A DNA stretch of 64,000 nucleotides, from the NCBI GenBank assembly GCA_902805475.1, contig CADCSX010000023.1:3596001-3660000 (forward strand). Direction: 5' to 3'. The stretch is from Entonaema liquescens. Its lineage: Eukaryota; Ascomycota; Sordariomycetes; Xylariales; Xylariaceae. Positions within the stretch are counted from its first letter, which is position 1; every line of letters begins with the position of its first letter. The notes beneath the pieces were generated by a model. It worked only from the letters and a program-made list of their open reading frames with translations. It was not told the DNA's origin and searched no databases. Shown here in pieces: positions 24,799 to 38,300 of the stretch. The position numbers and the translations under genes were made by a program.

Positions 24799-26148
24799 CG
24801 TTACCGATACTCTATAATCTGATGATCCGGGGACGTTGGATGCTATTTATTCCGCACCAGGTCGCCCAACGAATAGCAAAAGTCCGAATGAAGAGTATTT
24901 AAGTTCATCATATTACTTAACGTATCAGGGTGAGTGTTGCTCCTATATACACTTGGCAATTGTGTGATATCATCGGGTTACGCACGTCCCTAGAATGACC
25001 ACCACATTGAAATCGGCTTCGGCCTGGGCTCAGCGAACCAGTTTTAATTGAACGAGCAAAGTACCAAGCAGGTCTTACTTATATTAAACCCTCTTGGGCG
25101 AGTCAGAGAAAGCCCAATAGAACTCTATTTTATATTCAGTGTGGAAATAGACAGATATTAGGCTCGCTACACGAAAAGGGGCTAGGCTTTGCAGGGATGT
25201 TGCTGCTAGGTATACACTGATTCTACGAAGCTAAATGTTTTACCTACGTCAATATCCCTATTTAACCCATATTCGAATAGTTTGAGATTTAGATTTCAGT
25301 TAATTCCGAACTGGCTACCTAAAGCCGAGCATATCCTGATTATCACCATGGACTCTGGCAGTCTAGATTGCATCCGGTATTTTCATAATTAGTAAATCAC
25401 ACGAATAATATTCTTGGATTATATCGTACATTGGCCACCTCTGTACCCACCTAGATAGCTACCTATGCATTAAGATGCTTGCATAATATATACGAAAGAT
25501 GTATCTACTATAGACTTAAAGCAGGGTACGAGAAACGCTGTGATTATATTCAGCTAAGTCCCTAGACTTAACATACATATAGGAGCTAGGTCCAGAGGTG
25601 CGTACCGATCGTCTATCACTTACCCACCCTAGAACCATGCTACGATACAACTTGATTCAGACCAGACTCGTACTATGTACATAGACTCGAATCGACTCCG
25701 ACGAATCAGAAGATGACGGTCATCCCAATTCGGTATATGCTTCTATGGGCGCCGCCGAACATAGGATGGGGCCGCACCGCCACTGGAGGGTCAAACCCCC
25801 TGATGTCCTACCTAGGCCCGTACCGGTGACCAGTCCGCCTCCCCCATCTAAATCCCTGCTCGGTGCATCGTTATCGCCTCTGAGGATTATGAATACGTCA
25901 TAAATATCCATTAGGAAATGGGCCTTCTGCAATCGCGCCTATTTGTTGCCTAACCTTCATATAATAATCTAACTACTCTCTCAGGTGATATATAGCGATG
26001 GACATTGTACCTAATAAACGTTACAGCCTAAAATACCAGGTCTGTCCCGTTTTACTAATTCGTTTAGTTGACATCGGTGTTCCTGGTCCTTTGGTTGGAC
26101 CTGCGCTAGAACCACTCATCGTTCGGCTGAGATGTTTGACATAAGCAA
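24799..26148. other. Intergenic, no supported gene
   Basis: This is the upstream region of the small secreted-protein gene and the 3' flank of the tetraspanin. The frame 25720-25932 (-) has no motif. Nothing else is seen. Confidence 0.45.
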
Positions 26149-27296
26149 TCATCCCCAAGTATTCTCCTCATCGCCAAGACCTGAAGGCTGAACCCTGTGG
26201 TTCGCACCGTTTCCAACAGTCCCGTAATTGCGACGACTAGTACCATTCTCGCCGCCATCCTCAACCTGACCGCTGTCTTCCTCATCTGCCGCCTCGGCAT
26301 CTAACAAGCTTTCGCGAGTATTAGGGCCGACGTTCTGGACGACGGGTCTGTATGCTGGCCCGCCATTCCTCCATGAATTACGCGGTCTAAAGAGTAAGAG
26401 GTGAATCAGCTAAAACCAGAGTTAGTAAAAGCGATGAAGTAATAGCGAAGGTGGTTACCTGAACAAGGCCGACAGCGACCGCTACGCCGAACTCGAGTCC
26501 GGAATTCTTTTGCACTGCGGCTCCGTTAGTAACCGTTTAAATGGGGATTTTGACAGCTTTCAACTAAGAGAAATAGCTCTCTATTTCCTCACTGCGGAGA
26601 TGCTTGTTCACGACATAAGTAAAATGACAAGGGATGTTCGACATCACGTACTCGTAGCGCGCCATGGGACGAGACAAGAATCGTTCCTATCGTCGTGTAG
26701 CTCATGACACCGGCCGCGGGGCCAATCCCGGTCCTTCACGGAGCGGAGACCACAGCAATTGAAAGAATCCTGTATGCGCTGAATAGACCCGCCATCACGA
26801 GCTGACCACAGACGTTGCCAGTTCCCCTCTAGACTACAGTCGGTGACCTGACCCGAGGAGAAACCCTCGGCTGCAAGAGTCGCGAGTACCACTGTCAATA
26901 TAGCCTGCAAAACTGAAGGTGCGAAAGGCAAGAATCGTAACAACGTGGGCGACGATGCAACTCTCCGCTGGAACAGTTGGTAAAGTTGTGGCACGAAGAA
27001 GAAGTTGGCAGCTGCTATAAATGGTAGAATAATCGTGAGGACGGTAGTACCAGTCGCTATGGGGAGGGATAGGGTGCTTGAGGTAACCTGCACATAACTG
27101 TGGCATGTCAGTTGGGATAATTAGGGGAGTAAATGAGCCGAGGGGAAAAGGTCAATAGTTTACATTGCGACAGCCACCCCAGCGAGAAGAACCTTTGCAG
27201 AGATATATTAGCTCAAATCACTTATAAGAAGCGACACCAAGCACTAACAAGAGGGAAGACAATTGAAATAGGGAAAGCAATCGATAACCGAACCAT
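26149..27296 (-). CDS. Fungal tetraspanin (Tsp3-like)
   Basis: This is a predicted four-pass membrane organiser of 266 aa. Exons (minus): 27296-27249, 27087-26652, 26514-26459, 26409-26149; introns of 161, 137 and 49 bp all have CTAAC/CTGAC-type branches and the phases agree. The second exon has hydrophobic spans (TVLTIILPFIAAANFFFVP, then LQAILTVVLATLAAEG) and the large loop with the tetraspanin hallmark NCCGLRSVKDRDWP plus further Cys (RCHEL, DSCLVPW). Splicing adds LEFGVAVAVGLVQ and LIHLLLF, completing the last membrane span before an acidic C-terminal tail. The first exon (16 aa, MVRLSIAFPISIVFPL) is the least certain part. Fungal tetraspanins act at the plasma membrane, and some are needed for infection structures; the role here is inferred. 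Confidence 0.8.
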
Positions 27297-27530
27297 GATG
27301 AAATGGTATGGTTTCGGTTCTAATCCGCGGTCGGATAGCTGAAAAGGTAGTGAGACTCAGAAATAAATAAGTTCTATGTCTTTACGGAAGCGACGATAAT
27401 GTTGGCGAAAAGGAAATATGGAGGAGTCAATTGAGTTTAAGTTTAGGTATTTACGTGAAGACAAAACTTAAAGGAGAGCTTTATTTTGAAGTTGGAATGG
27501 GGAACTGCAGGTTGCGTGTGAAGAAGGTCT

Positions 27531-27558
27531 GCCTGCGTGCCTGCGTGCCTGCTTGCCT
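27531..27558. repeat. 8-bp tandem repeat GCCTGCGT
   Basis: Two perfect copies and one imperfect copy of GCCTGCGT in a row, followed by GCCTGA. Confidence 0.7.
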
Positions 27559-27789
27559 GAGCCTTGCCTAACTTTCAAGTCAACCTTGCTCTTTCTTTTT
27601 AATGTCCAGTAAAAGTGACGTTCGAACCTGCATGTTGCCGTTCGGACCAATACAATTTAATTGCTGTACGTTATTATGGATGCTGTGTAACATGGAAGCC
27701 GGCAGCCCCTCACATAGCCTGCTTCTGAGTCTGTGTCCGAGTCCGCGCTTGATATATCCGAATTCTGATTTATCATAATCAACAATAGA

Positions 27790-27813
27790 GGGCCTCAGGG
27801 CCTCAGGGCCTCA
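27790..27813. repeat. 8-bp tandem repeat GGGCCTCA x3
   Basis: Three perfect direct copies of GGGCCTCA, lying about 25 bp before a poly-C run. Confidence 0.8.
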
Positions 27814-27991
27814 CCGCAGATTATCCCCCCCCCCACCCCGGTGATAGTGGGTCCAAAGACAAAGTCTCGTGACTCTGAACCTTATTCTCAATATGCACAT
27901 TTAGATTTTAGATTTATTAGATTAGATAGAGTTTCACGGTTGCGATTACCTATGTTTTAATAAGCTTAGATAGGGAGAAAGAGAACCCATT

Positions 27992-28029
27992 CTCATATAA
28001 TATATAATATCTCATATAATATATAATAT
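27992..28029. repeat. 19-bp tandem duplication
   Basis: CTCATATAATATATAATAT occurs twice in direct succession. Confidence 0.8.
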
Positions 28030-29871
28030 TATTCCTTCCTCTCTCGTTAAAGATACCCCGCTTCGTATCTCAGGTTAGAAAAAGGGGTAACTGGGACAAC
28101 CAACAGTCCATAAGGCTCTCTCAATCATTCCAACAAGTATAAAATCACAGAGAACACTTCTAGAATACGTAGGTGTATTCTAATTTGGTTAAACCCCTGG
28201 CTTGTTACTATAGTATTAGGTAAAAAGTCGCGGCTGTTCAACCTCTGTCGTGCTACCAATGAACGATTGTAGAAGTTCGACTATCATCACCTTCCCCTTT
28301 TCCCCATGGCAAAGTTACGAAATACGATAATCTTCATAAGGGCGACTTTGTCGAATCTATTCTGCCCATCGACGTTACGTGACGAACAAGATAAGCTAAG
28401 GCTGCCAGTTGATTCTCTACCACAATCTTGCTTAGCTAGTCCATAGTCTTCTTGTCCTCTCACGATTATGTCGGCCCATCACGGGTTCAAATTAAGAACG
28501 TACTATGTAAATACCATCCGAGCCTTAACGCTACTAAGCAATTGATAGTCCCCAAATCTTGCGACCTAAGCCTTAAACTGCACGTATAACCACTCCCGTG
28601 ACTGTATATTTGCTATTTGTCACTTTTCTTTTTTAACTATTTATGTAGGATGTTCGAGTTGAGCAAATAGCATGTTGGTATTTTTTACTATTATGAGTTT
28701 AGGGGTGGCATAAGACGTAAGCACCAAAAATAAATAGTTAGCTGAAAACTCTTAAGGGATTTATCACTGTACTTTAATATCACATGTATTTTAAGTACTC
28801 AGCATAGAGGCTCAACTGGGTAGGTGGAATAATGTATTGTCAGACTTTAGCTAATAACTGAAGTATCCAAGGCACACCACGTTGTCCTGTGCAAAAGCCA
28901 CTCTCTTCTCTAATCCAACTTTATGGAAGATCATGAGACCTTTATTGGGAATCCTAAAGTAAAACTCGCCATAATTAGGTATAATGAGAATAAGCATTGC
29001 AGTACATAGACCTTTTATAACCCTCATACAGGCACATCACTTCTATGATGCCCGATCATGACTTAGGAACATTTGTAATCGGTTTTTGGGCCAGTCGAAA
29101 GTAGCTGAGTAGAAACAATCCCAAATATATCATCATCATGAATGGCCAATACCTGCCAAAAATAATAGTATCGAGGTAGTTACGACATCAACGGAGTTCA
29201 AGATTCCAGATATAGTATCAAGCCGGATAGATCACACGCACACAAAATGGTGAGCAGGTAACAAATACGGAAACTCGGGCCTATCTCTGCCCATCGGGAG
29301 CGTACAATCTCGGAATCGTTTAACTGTTCACTAAAGAGGCGTTATGTTGGCCGTGAAAGTCCTAGTGTTTGTGAGACTTACGGTTAGTAATAGGTCACGA
29401 TCCTCTTGTCGAGTAGTACCAACAAGCCAAAACCATTCTTACGGTAGTACGAGTTAAGAGATAACAGTCGCGTGTGATATCAACCCCGACTTTGTAGATG
29501 GTGTTAGCGGCGACTAGCCGTGTCTTGCAAGCCTCCACCAACAGGCGATTTATAACCCCTGCTTCTATCTTGATCATGAGGTAGTGTGCAACCATGACCG
29601 TTATAGGGAGATAGAAATAGTCGTGCACTACTTGGCCTTTTATCTATAGTTTTCGTCCAAACCAACATGTAGAGCTCCCTATTCAGGGTGTACAGCATGG
29701 GATATAAGTCTGCGTGAATATCCATGGTCTTTGGTTGCTTTAACTACCTAGGTGCCTACCTATATCTCTTCCACTTCATTCCCATATACCACTGTGAGCA
29801 TACTACTGCATTGCCCTACTTGTATACAGGTCATACAGCCTTGACACCTTTCGCTTCACGTATCCACCAAT

Positions 29872-31114
29872 ATGGCATCCGTTGAACAGGCTATCTCTAC
29901 ACTCAATGAGATTGGAAATTTGTCGTTCAACAATGAATCAGAGCGTCTTAAGGTTGCTGACGCGCTCCTCGCTACGCTCCGGAGAGTCCAATCACCATGG
30001 GATATTGCATGTGTTCATGGATTCATTGATCCTACGACCAGCGCCGCTATCGGAACGCTAATTGAAGCCGACCTCTTCACGAAATGGGCAGAGCAAGGAA
30101 GCAAACCGTTAAGAGTAAGCGAGTTCGCGGAACTGACGGGCGCCGACGCTGTTCTCTTAAGTATGTCTACCTATTTCCAGGTCCAGAGCAGTATTCAACA
30201 TCACATCTTAACCATTGATAGACCGCCTCCTAAGACATCTTGCCGCTCAGTATCTTATTATCCTAGTCGGTGAGGATACGTATGCCTCGACTCCTTGGGC
30301 TTTACAGCTGGGGACTGATATTGGGATGGCGTCTCTCTACGGAACATACTATCATGATTTGATAGCTCCATTATCCACTTCACTACCTTCATTCTTGAAA
30401 GAAACAGGATTCAAAAACCCCACCGACCCGCAAAACAGCAATTTTCAGTATTTCTATGGCAAAGGCTTATCATTCTACGAATTTGTGGCATCTTCTCCCC
30501 TCCGTAACACGGAATTTGCGGCGGTAGTCGAGTGCCACGCAAGAGGCCATGTTTTACCGTGGCCCGAAGTATATGATACAAACCAGATCATCGCGGGCGC
30601 CAGACTCGACCGTCCGCTCGTAGTAGATGTCGGCGGTAGCAAAGGCCACGACCTTGAAAAGTTTCGTCAAAAGCATCCCGATATACCCAAAGGTAACCTT
30701 GTTCTGCAAGACAAGCCGGATGTACTAGAGGGATTAACAGTCAACCCTACCATTTCGGTATGCCCACACAACTTCTTTGATCCTCAGCCTATCAAAGGCG
30801 CTCGGGCATATTACTTCCATATCGTGCTCCATAATTGGCCAGACGAGAAGGCGATCGAGATTCTGAAAAACACGGCCGAATCAATGGAACCGGGCTATTC
30901 CAGGATCTTGATTTACGAGGATGTTGTTAGCACGAGGGAACTTTCTATAAAAGACACCATGCTGGACATTGTGATGATGATGTGCTGCTCCTCTGCTGAA
31001 AGATATGAAGATAACTGGCGAACGCTTATCAGTGGCGTTGAGGGACTACGAATTGTTAAAATTTGGCACGTACCGCAGACTATAGGGGGCATTATCGAAA
31101 TCGAACGAGTCTGA
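29872..31114 (+). CDS. SAM-dependent O-methyltransferase
   Basis: This is a predicted 393-aa methyltransferase of the fungal secondary-metabolite type (COMT-like, similar to sterigmatocystin O-methyltransferases). Exons 29872-30160 and 30222-31114; the 61-bp intron (GTATGT...TGATAG) restores DAVLL-N-RLLRHLAAQYL. The N-terminal part is the winged-helix dimerisation region (RVSEFAELTGAD). SAM motif I is LVVDVGGSKGHDLEKF; the catalytic segment is YYFHIVLHNWPDEKAIEIL with the expected His; RILIYEDVV and DIVMMM follow, and the end is LRIVKIWHVPQTIGGIIEI. All normal family landmarks are present and the length is usual. No polyketide or peptide synthetase lies in the window, so the substrate is unknown. 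Confidence 0.9.
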
Positions 31115-33047
31115 CCAGCTCGTAAGGGTGAGTATGGCTAGACCAGTTGGGGGGAGCAAAGTGATTCTCTAATCAGAGCGCGAAATTAATCCCATGGGCC
31201 GGTCCCGGTGGCGTCAGAAGGGAGATCCGCTGTATCATTTTTCGTCTTCTATCCTTTATACCTTCAATTGTGTTTGTAGTGATGTTTGGGATATCACTCT
31301 TTTAGCCCGAGCTTCAAAGTATTTCCATCATATCAAAATGTAGCTTAGTCTAAGGATCTATAAGAGAAACCAGTCTATTACAAATACGGTAATTGATGGT
31401 ATAATAAATGTCCTGGGGGTGATTTTAGTAGGGAGTTGAATTAAAAAGTACCTATAGAAATAACTTAGCTGCTTCGCTAGGAACCCAAAGTTAGTTTATC
31501 TTAAGTATATAATAGTATTCTCAGAAGTGTATTGAAACAGGCAGTTATCTACTTACTATTGTCATTTGTTTTTTTTTCAAAAATGAGGTGGCTCTTGTGT
31601 TGACGAGAACTTTATTGATTCATAGTTTATTGCTCTAGTGTGACTACCCGTCTTCCTACATAGAATGGTCCATATCTCGGAGGTCCCTAAATTAACCCCT
31701 GAATTAGGTATAAAGATTATTCAACTTTGATTTTTACGAAGAATATATTGGAAATTTGAAGCCTTAACAAGCAACTCCGAAGCGAAGCCACGGGATCGAC
31801 AGAAGATGATTGCACGGAATGGAGGCTGAGCCAACACCTTCCCCAAGGGTTATATACGTGACCGTGAGATTCTTACAAATCCGCCGTTACCTGGCCGATG
31901 CTCGACAATAATGATAGGGGTAAATTCGAATAAGCACCCAAGTACCTAGTGCTCTGGATAGTAAACAATAGGTCATGAGGTAGAATATGGAAAGCATAAG
32001 ATCTAATGATAGTAAAGACCTGTCAACTAAGGTAAAAAGTAAGTTTCAAAATTACCTAGTTAACCTAAATAAACAATTCGCCTGAATGACCCAGGTAGGT
32101 ACCATCTATGCAAATAACCCCAGCCCCCTTCTCAACTGGTTATACTAAATGACATCGGCTTCTTATAATATTTAAATCCTAAACTGCTAGTGGTAAGAAG
32201 AGGTTGTCGATATTGCTTTAGGAGTTCAAGTTGTTAGTTTACAAATTTCCCAGGGATCTCGTCAGTGCCAAGCCTGCAACCCCTAATCAAGGCACATCAC
32301 CGGATTTCTAGAAACGGCCGTCGATCTTAACTCCCGAGATCCGGTAGAGGTCAATCAATCTCATCTTGGCGGCTTGTTAACCTTCCTTTCTGGGGTCCGT
32401 CAGCCGATAATTAGTCCCGCCCAAATAACCCCGTCCCAAGTAATAAAGCGTCGTTGCTCATGAGCTATCTCCAAACCCACTGCCTCCGCACGACCGCTTT
32501 ACCTTCCGAGTAGGTAGAGTATCTACGTAGATAGCCATGCTTTTATGCTTTATGCCAAGTATGCAGTCCTTCATCAATACTACGTGGGGATGTCGCAATG
32601 GAATCGCTACGCGCTGTTTGTCCAACAATTGGCTGCAATTTGTGATGCGACTCCGGGATGTGATGATCCGCAGGGGTTGGATCATTCAGCACGTATAACA
32701 CGATATAAACAAACACGAGTATCCGTGATAATGTTAAGCTTTATTTCTTAACCTGCTGCCTAGTCTTGAAGGGGCCCCTGAGAACAGTGTGAACCATCGC
32801 GCGATCAATCGGGATTTGTAAGGATACAGGGAAGTCGTGAGCTTCCAACTTCGACCGATTACAGACTTCGTATTGGTAACTGCCCTATAAGTTGGGATAA
32901 TCTGGTCGTTGGGTATTGGCGCCAAGGACGCTTCTCTAGTTGCATCTTCGCTACTTTAAAACCTGATTTCCGTCCTACAAGTCCTTCACCTTCTCACTTT
33001 ACATCAGAAGGTCGAGTTAGATACCTGAACAATCAATCAATTCAAAC
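31115..33047. other. Intergenic, no supported gene
   Basis: This is 1.9 kb of spacer with mildly AT-rich stretches. The frames at 32458-32925 are short and motif-free. The last 100 bp, with a CT-rich stretch and then CAATCAATCAATTCAAAC, are the leader of the aminopeptidase gene. Confidence 0.5.
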
Positions 33048-34423
33048 ATGGTCCGCTCACTACTCGTCGCGGCACTGGCCGCTATCTCGACTGCTCTCCC
33101 TACCGCTCAGGAAACGGATCAAGAACCGGTGTTCACGATCCAGTTGGGACCTGACGTGACGAAGCAGGTGACCGAAGCCGAGAAGCTAGCCCTCAAGTTT
33201 GTGAGTATCAATCACATTACCCAATATCAATGCCTAAATTGCTGATTACTCCCATAGGAAGGCAAGTCATTCATTGACATCACCAACCGGCCGAACCTAG
33301 TGCAATCAGCGACGGCCGACAAGTCCTTCAAGGCCGCGGCAGTAACCTACCCCAGCGAACTGCAACAGACGGACGCCGTCAACGGCCTCATTTCCAAGCT
33401 TAGTAGAGACAACCTGCAAGACAAGTTGACAACCCTAACCGAGTTCCATTCCCGCTTCTACAACACCACGTGGGCCAAGGATGCGTCCGAATGGCTTCTC
33501 TCAGAGGTCCAGGATCTCATCTCAGGGAGCGAGGCCAAGGGAGCGACGGTAAAGCCGTTCGAGCACAAGTGGGCGCAGAACAGCATCATTGCTACGATTC
33601 CTGGAAAGTCCACCGACAAGATTGTGGTTGGCGCGCATATAGACTCGATTAACCAGGAAGGTTGGGAAGCTCGATCGCCTGGTGCTGGTAAGTTATCATC
33701 TTACTTTAATTCAAGCCATTTAATGCGGTGTAACTGACCATACGTAAATTAGATGACGATGGATCTGGCTCTATAACGAATCTAGAAGCTTTGAAGGCTC
33801 TCCTGACCGATCCTAAAATCGCAGCTGGCGAGGCCGATAACACGATTGAATTCCACTGGTACTCCGGCGAGGAGCTTGGCTTGCTTGGTAGCGGCGAGAT
33901 CTTCGATTCGTATGCTGCCGATGGAGTTGTCGTCAAGGCGATGCTTCAGCAGGACATGACGGGATGGGGCGACAATCCCAGTAAGTGCCTACCCTTATAC
34001 TACACCATAACTTACCGTACATCAATATACTAACCAATAATCCTACAGTGGGCGTCATCACCGACTACGTCGACCAAGCCCTCACAAGCTTCATCCGACT
34101 CGTCGCCGGCGTAAGTCCATCCCCCCTTATCCCCCTTATCCCATCCCAACGCAACCCAACACCCAACTAACAAGCACAACAACCACCAGTACACCGACAT
34201 CGGCTACGTCGACACGCGCTGCGGCTACGCCTGCTCGGACCACGGCTCCGCGACTGCAGCCGGGTACCCAGCAGCCTTCGTCATCGAGTCCGACCGGAAC
34301 ATCGAGAACACCAACATCCACAGCGCGAAGGACACCCTCGAGACCATCAACTACGACCACATGCTCGAGCACTCCAAGCTCGTCCTCGGGTACGCGTACG
34401 AGCTCGCCTTTGCTACTCTGTAG
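33048..34423 (+). CDS. Secreted M28 leucine aminopeptidase (LAP1-like)
   Basis: This is an extracellular zinc exopeptidase of 368 aa that removes N-terminal residues from peptides. Exons: 33048-33200, 33258-33687, 33753-33980, 34049-34110, 34190-34423; all four introns are GT-AG and in phase. The signal peptide is MVRSLLVAALAAISTALP, followed by a pro-region. All the M28 zinc ligands are visible: the His of VVGAHIDS, the Asp of DDDGSGS (restored by splicing intron 2), the Glu pair of WYSGEELGLLGS, the Asp of LQQDMTG and the His of NIHSAKDT. The Cys pair in DTRCGYACSDHGSA is typical of the LAP1 group. Length is close to that of Aspergillus Lap1-type enzymes. It is likely secreted for protein or peptide nutrition. 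Confidence 0.93.
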
Positions 34424-35301
34424 GTAGTCGAAGCTCTTGGAAGTCTGCTGCGTAGCTATCGTATGAGTGGTTTGTTCGGACGTGTTACCTAGAGACGACT
34501 CGTAGTGTAAATAAATATGGTTAATTCCACCTATGCTGTAAAAAGCTCAAATTACGAATTCCTATCAAAGTTTGGCTCGAGTAAATTTCTTGAGATTTCG
34601 AGAGCACGTTGAACAAATTAATCGGGGTTGGTTGATTCATGGAATTATACCCTACTGCTTACCTGTGGATATCTTGGGCACTACTATTCTTACGATGTCA
34701 TGCGGTTCACATGATTCGACTACTGACTAAGCATGAAAGTAGAAGGCACGTAGTCTGAATGATACGAAACTTTTGATAAAAAAAAACTTATGCTATTCAG
34801 TACACCAGGCGTAAAGCCACCCACCGGATGGGTATCATTCCGCATGAAAAGACCGAAAACCTGTCGTAACGATCATATGTTGACCGTGGTGATATTTGCA
34901 AGTGAGAGAGCTATGTGCAATGAGAACTAGAAGCCGGAAGCTGCAACATTATGTGTTATATGTCTGACTAGTTGATGTTGTTCATCAATCATGATACTCC
35001 AGCGAAGTGTCCTTCGCATGAAGGTTCCCCCCTCCCAGACACAAACGCCTAATGATCCCCACTAAAGAATAAAAGAACCTTGAAAGGTGACCCAAGAGTA
35101 GACCCATGACAAGATTGTACTTGGGTCACCGAAGGGACGAGAATAAAAGCGGTCGAAATACCTAGAAATAATCAGCAAGAGGCGTATTAATCTTCTGTAA
35201 GCTGTGTAGACGAACCAATTGAAACCTAGTCAAAGCGTTTCCCATTCCTCGTGAATATGCAATCCCTGCGGAATCGTGACAGAAGGCTGTGCTTATATGG
35301 T
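34424..35301. other. Intergenic (convergent 3' ends)
   Basis: This is spacer between the convergent aminopeptidase and EDC4-type genes. No open frame or motif is supported. Confidence 0.5.
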
Positions 35302-38300
35302 CTAATAACCAAGGCGGTGGAGAGCGATGGCATCTCTTACTTGTCTAGCCATAGTAGTCATCGTAGAGAGTCGCGCTAAAATGGGGTCCGATGGGGATCG
35401 GCTGCTGATCTGGATGTACAGCTTGTCAAATCGGTCGAGATAGGAGCGCATGAGGTTAGGAACCACATCGCGAACCTGAGGGTCCTGTAGGGAATTCTGT
35501 TTAGAGCTATTATCTTTGGAGTAAGGTTGGTCACTAACAATGTGTGGGAGTGATGAATGGAGAATTCGAATAACTGCTTCCACCCAGTTGATCTTCTCCC
35601 TCAGAAGGGGGCCGTCGAGCTGCTCGGCAATGACGGATGCCACAGAAAGTGACACAAGAGCTGGCAGCTCTCGGAGGAACTGCGGATCTAGTTTGACAAG
35701 ATATTCGTTGAACACTTCTGGGTGGCGGCCTTGCTGAATCCATCGCACTAGTCCAGTTTCGTATTCGCCCCTCTCCATGAGCGCCGCGACGTTGGCAATC
35801 ATGTGCTGCAGCTCGGGGTCCCGAGCGTTCGACTGCTCTCTAACGCTAGAATTGCTGGACGCAAACTGTGCCATCGGAACGGAAGTGTTTGCTGTCGGAC
35901 TATCATGTAAATATGACTGTGATGGCAGAGGCTGAGCGTAGTGAGCCTGGGGTAGTTGGTGTTGTATGTTAGAACTATGATCGCGAGAGTTCTGCTGCTG
36001 CATCTTCAGGAGACTATCCTGAAACTGCGCCTGTGTAGCAGCCATCGCGGTGATTGTGTCTGAAAGACTAGTTACCAGTACTGTGAGCTGGTCAATCTTA
36101 TTGCTATCGGCAATGTGTCGCTGTTCAAGTTCTGCAATCTGCTCTGCGGTCCGCTCTTGCACTTCCTGCACGATGGATCGAGAAGCCGTAACTGCGGTAT
36201 CGTTTATGAGAGGAGTGATAGTGGCTACAAACGACTGGCGGAAGTTATCCAGATCAACTGCCACACTACTGGCGACCTTGTCGGAAATAGACTTGGATAG
36301 CTCAGGCTTTTGGAGAGCCTGGTTAACAGCATTCGGGAGGACCTTTTGCATCTGATTTTGAATCGAATGCGAAACTCGACCGATCATCTTACCATCAATC
36401 TGTTCCGAAATTGTCTTCGTGATCAGAGTGCTCAGAATGGGTACTACATCGCTCTCGAATTGATCACTGATGGTTTTAGTAAGCACAGCCTGGACGTTTG
36501 CGTTTAGCACATTGGAAACCTTTTCGAGTAAAAGGTGTTGGTTTTTGGTGAACTTGTCGTCACGGGCACGGAATTCATTGTCAACAGTTTCTCGATGGTC
36601 CTTGAACTCGTTGTTGATAACTCCAGTCAATTTGTCGCCAAGGCCAGATACTATCTGTTTGACGGTTGACTGGATAGCTTCTTGCGATATGAGAGGCTGG
36701 GGTGAAGACATAGAGGGCTTCTCTGAGTGCTTTGAGGGGGTCGAATCAATCCGGGACTGCGAGCTACCGTTTGCTTGCGTATTCTCTGCAGCTAGCTTTT
36801 CGGCAACGGCGGCAGCTTTATCTCGCTTCTTCCGAGCTTTCTTTTCATTCTTCTCTAGTTGGCTGCCTGGTGTGACTGGGGCCACAGGCTCTTTCCGCTC
36901 GGATTGTCCAAAGAGGGGTTGGGTATCACCGCCCCTCTGAGTTAGCTCTTGGGCAGAAGAAACTGTTGAGAGCTGTGGTGGGGGTGTCTCTTTCACGGAC
37001 CGAATTCGAAGAGGGAGGCCATGCTCTTCTGTAGGCTGAGGTTCGGAGACCAAAGCGCTGGGTAGCTCTTTTAGCTTTGTAATCTTGACCAAGCCGGCTT
37101 CGGCAGCATCAACACCATCGATAACCTTATTATCCTTCGACCAACCAAGCTCACTCTGCTTGACAACAATTCCAGTGACACCCTTCGAATGCATCGCATA
37201 TAACTCAAAGAGGCTCTGCTCATCGTTATCGGGAGAGGTGGCAGGGTTAATTAATATGTCGAGGCTGCGAAGCACACCTTTGTTGGCAAACGAATACTCG
37301 CGTATACCACTAATTACAGCGGTTGAGTCGGGTTCTGGAATCGAAGGATCCTTTGCTACCAGTTTTTGGATGTAGTCAACTTGAGACAGAGCCTTAATCG
37401 TGTATTTCGGTGCTGACAGGTGAAGGAAATAGATTGAGTTACGTGTCGGATGGCCGACAACAATCATACCGGAGGGAGGGTGATACATCACGCTGCATAC
37501 TGGATCCGATTCTTTGGCATGCGGAAGGTTGAACTCCTGCACAGGCTTACCCAACGCAAGATCCCATAATTGAAGGGTGTGGTTCTGCTTCATGCCCACG
37601 ATCATATACCGTAGAGCCCATCCCTTCTGGTAAGGCCGTTGCTTATCCAGCAATAACACAGAGGTTGGCCATGCTTTCTCGCCTTCAGGAGTGGTATTCA
37701 GAGTCATAAGCGGTTCCTTGACCTCGAGGGAACTGTGAGCAGGCATAGGTGACCAAGGGTCGGAATTCTCGTCGGCTGCGGTTAAATCACGCACGTCCCA
37801 AAACTTGACACGGCCAGATTTGTCAAGGGATACAATCGTAGTATCATCTTGACTGAAGGTGAAGTCCTTACCCGCCTTGCCTGTGCTGATTCTGAGGGAA
37901 CATTCTCTATAAAGTCTTTCGGTGTCAACAACACGATCATGGCCGGACTTAAAAATACCGTTCGCCATAATATATGACGGCCAGATGACATTAATGGTCT
38001 TACCACGGCTGACAGCGAAAAACTCGGGATGAGTAGACGAGGTCCTAGCCCTGGTCTTCAAAACACCCCCGTTATCACCGCCACCCTCTTGGGAGATGGT
38101 AAGCGGGGGGAGAATAAATCCGTACTGTTCCGGGTGAGCATCCTCCAAATGGTCCTTGTCGCCATTTTTGATCTGGACGTAGTAGACAGTCCCGCTAATG
38201 CCAGTGCCAATGATAGACTCCTTTGGCGTGGAGTGGAGATCGGATGGTGCAGACGACATAGCTACATTAAAGATCCGGTCTTTCGTGTCAGTGAACAGTT

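Larger units (their letters stand above)
27297..29871. other. Intergenic with short tandem repeats
   Basis: This is 2.6 kb without a supported gene. The left third has several short direct repeats and a C9 run near 27826-27834. Frames at 29395-29725 (-) have no motif. The right end is the upstream region of the O-methyltransferase gene. Confidence 0.5.

Noticed and set aside
29872..31114. Secondary-metabolite gene cluster around the O-methyltransferase
   Set aside because: No synthase, P450, transporter or dedicated regulator lies next to it in the window.
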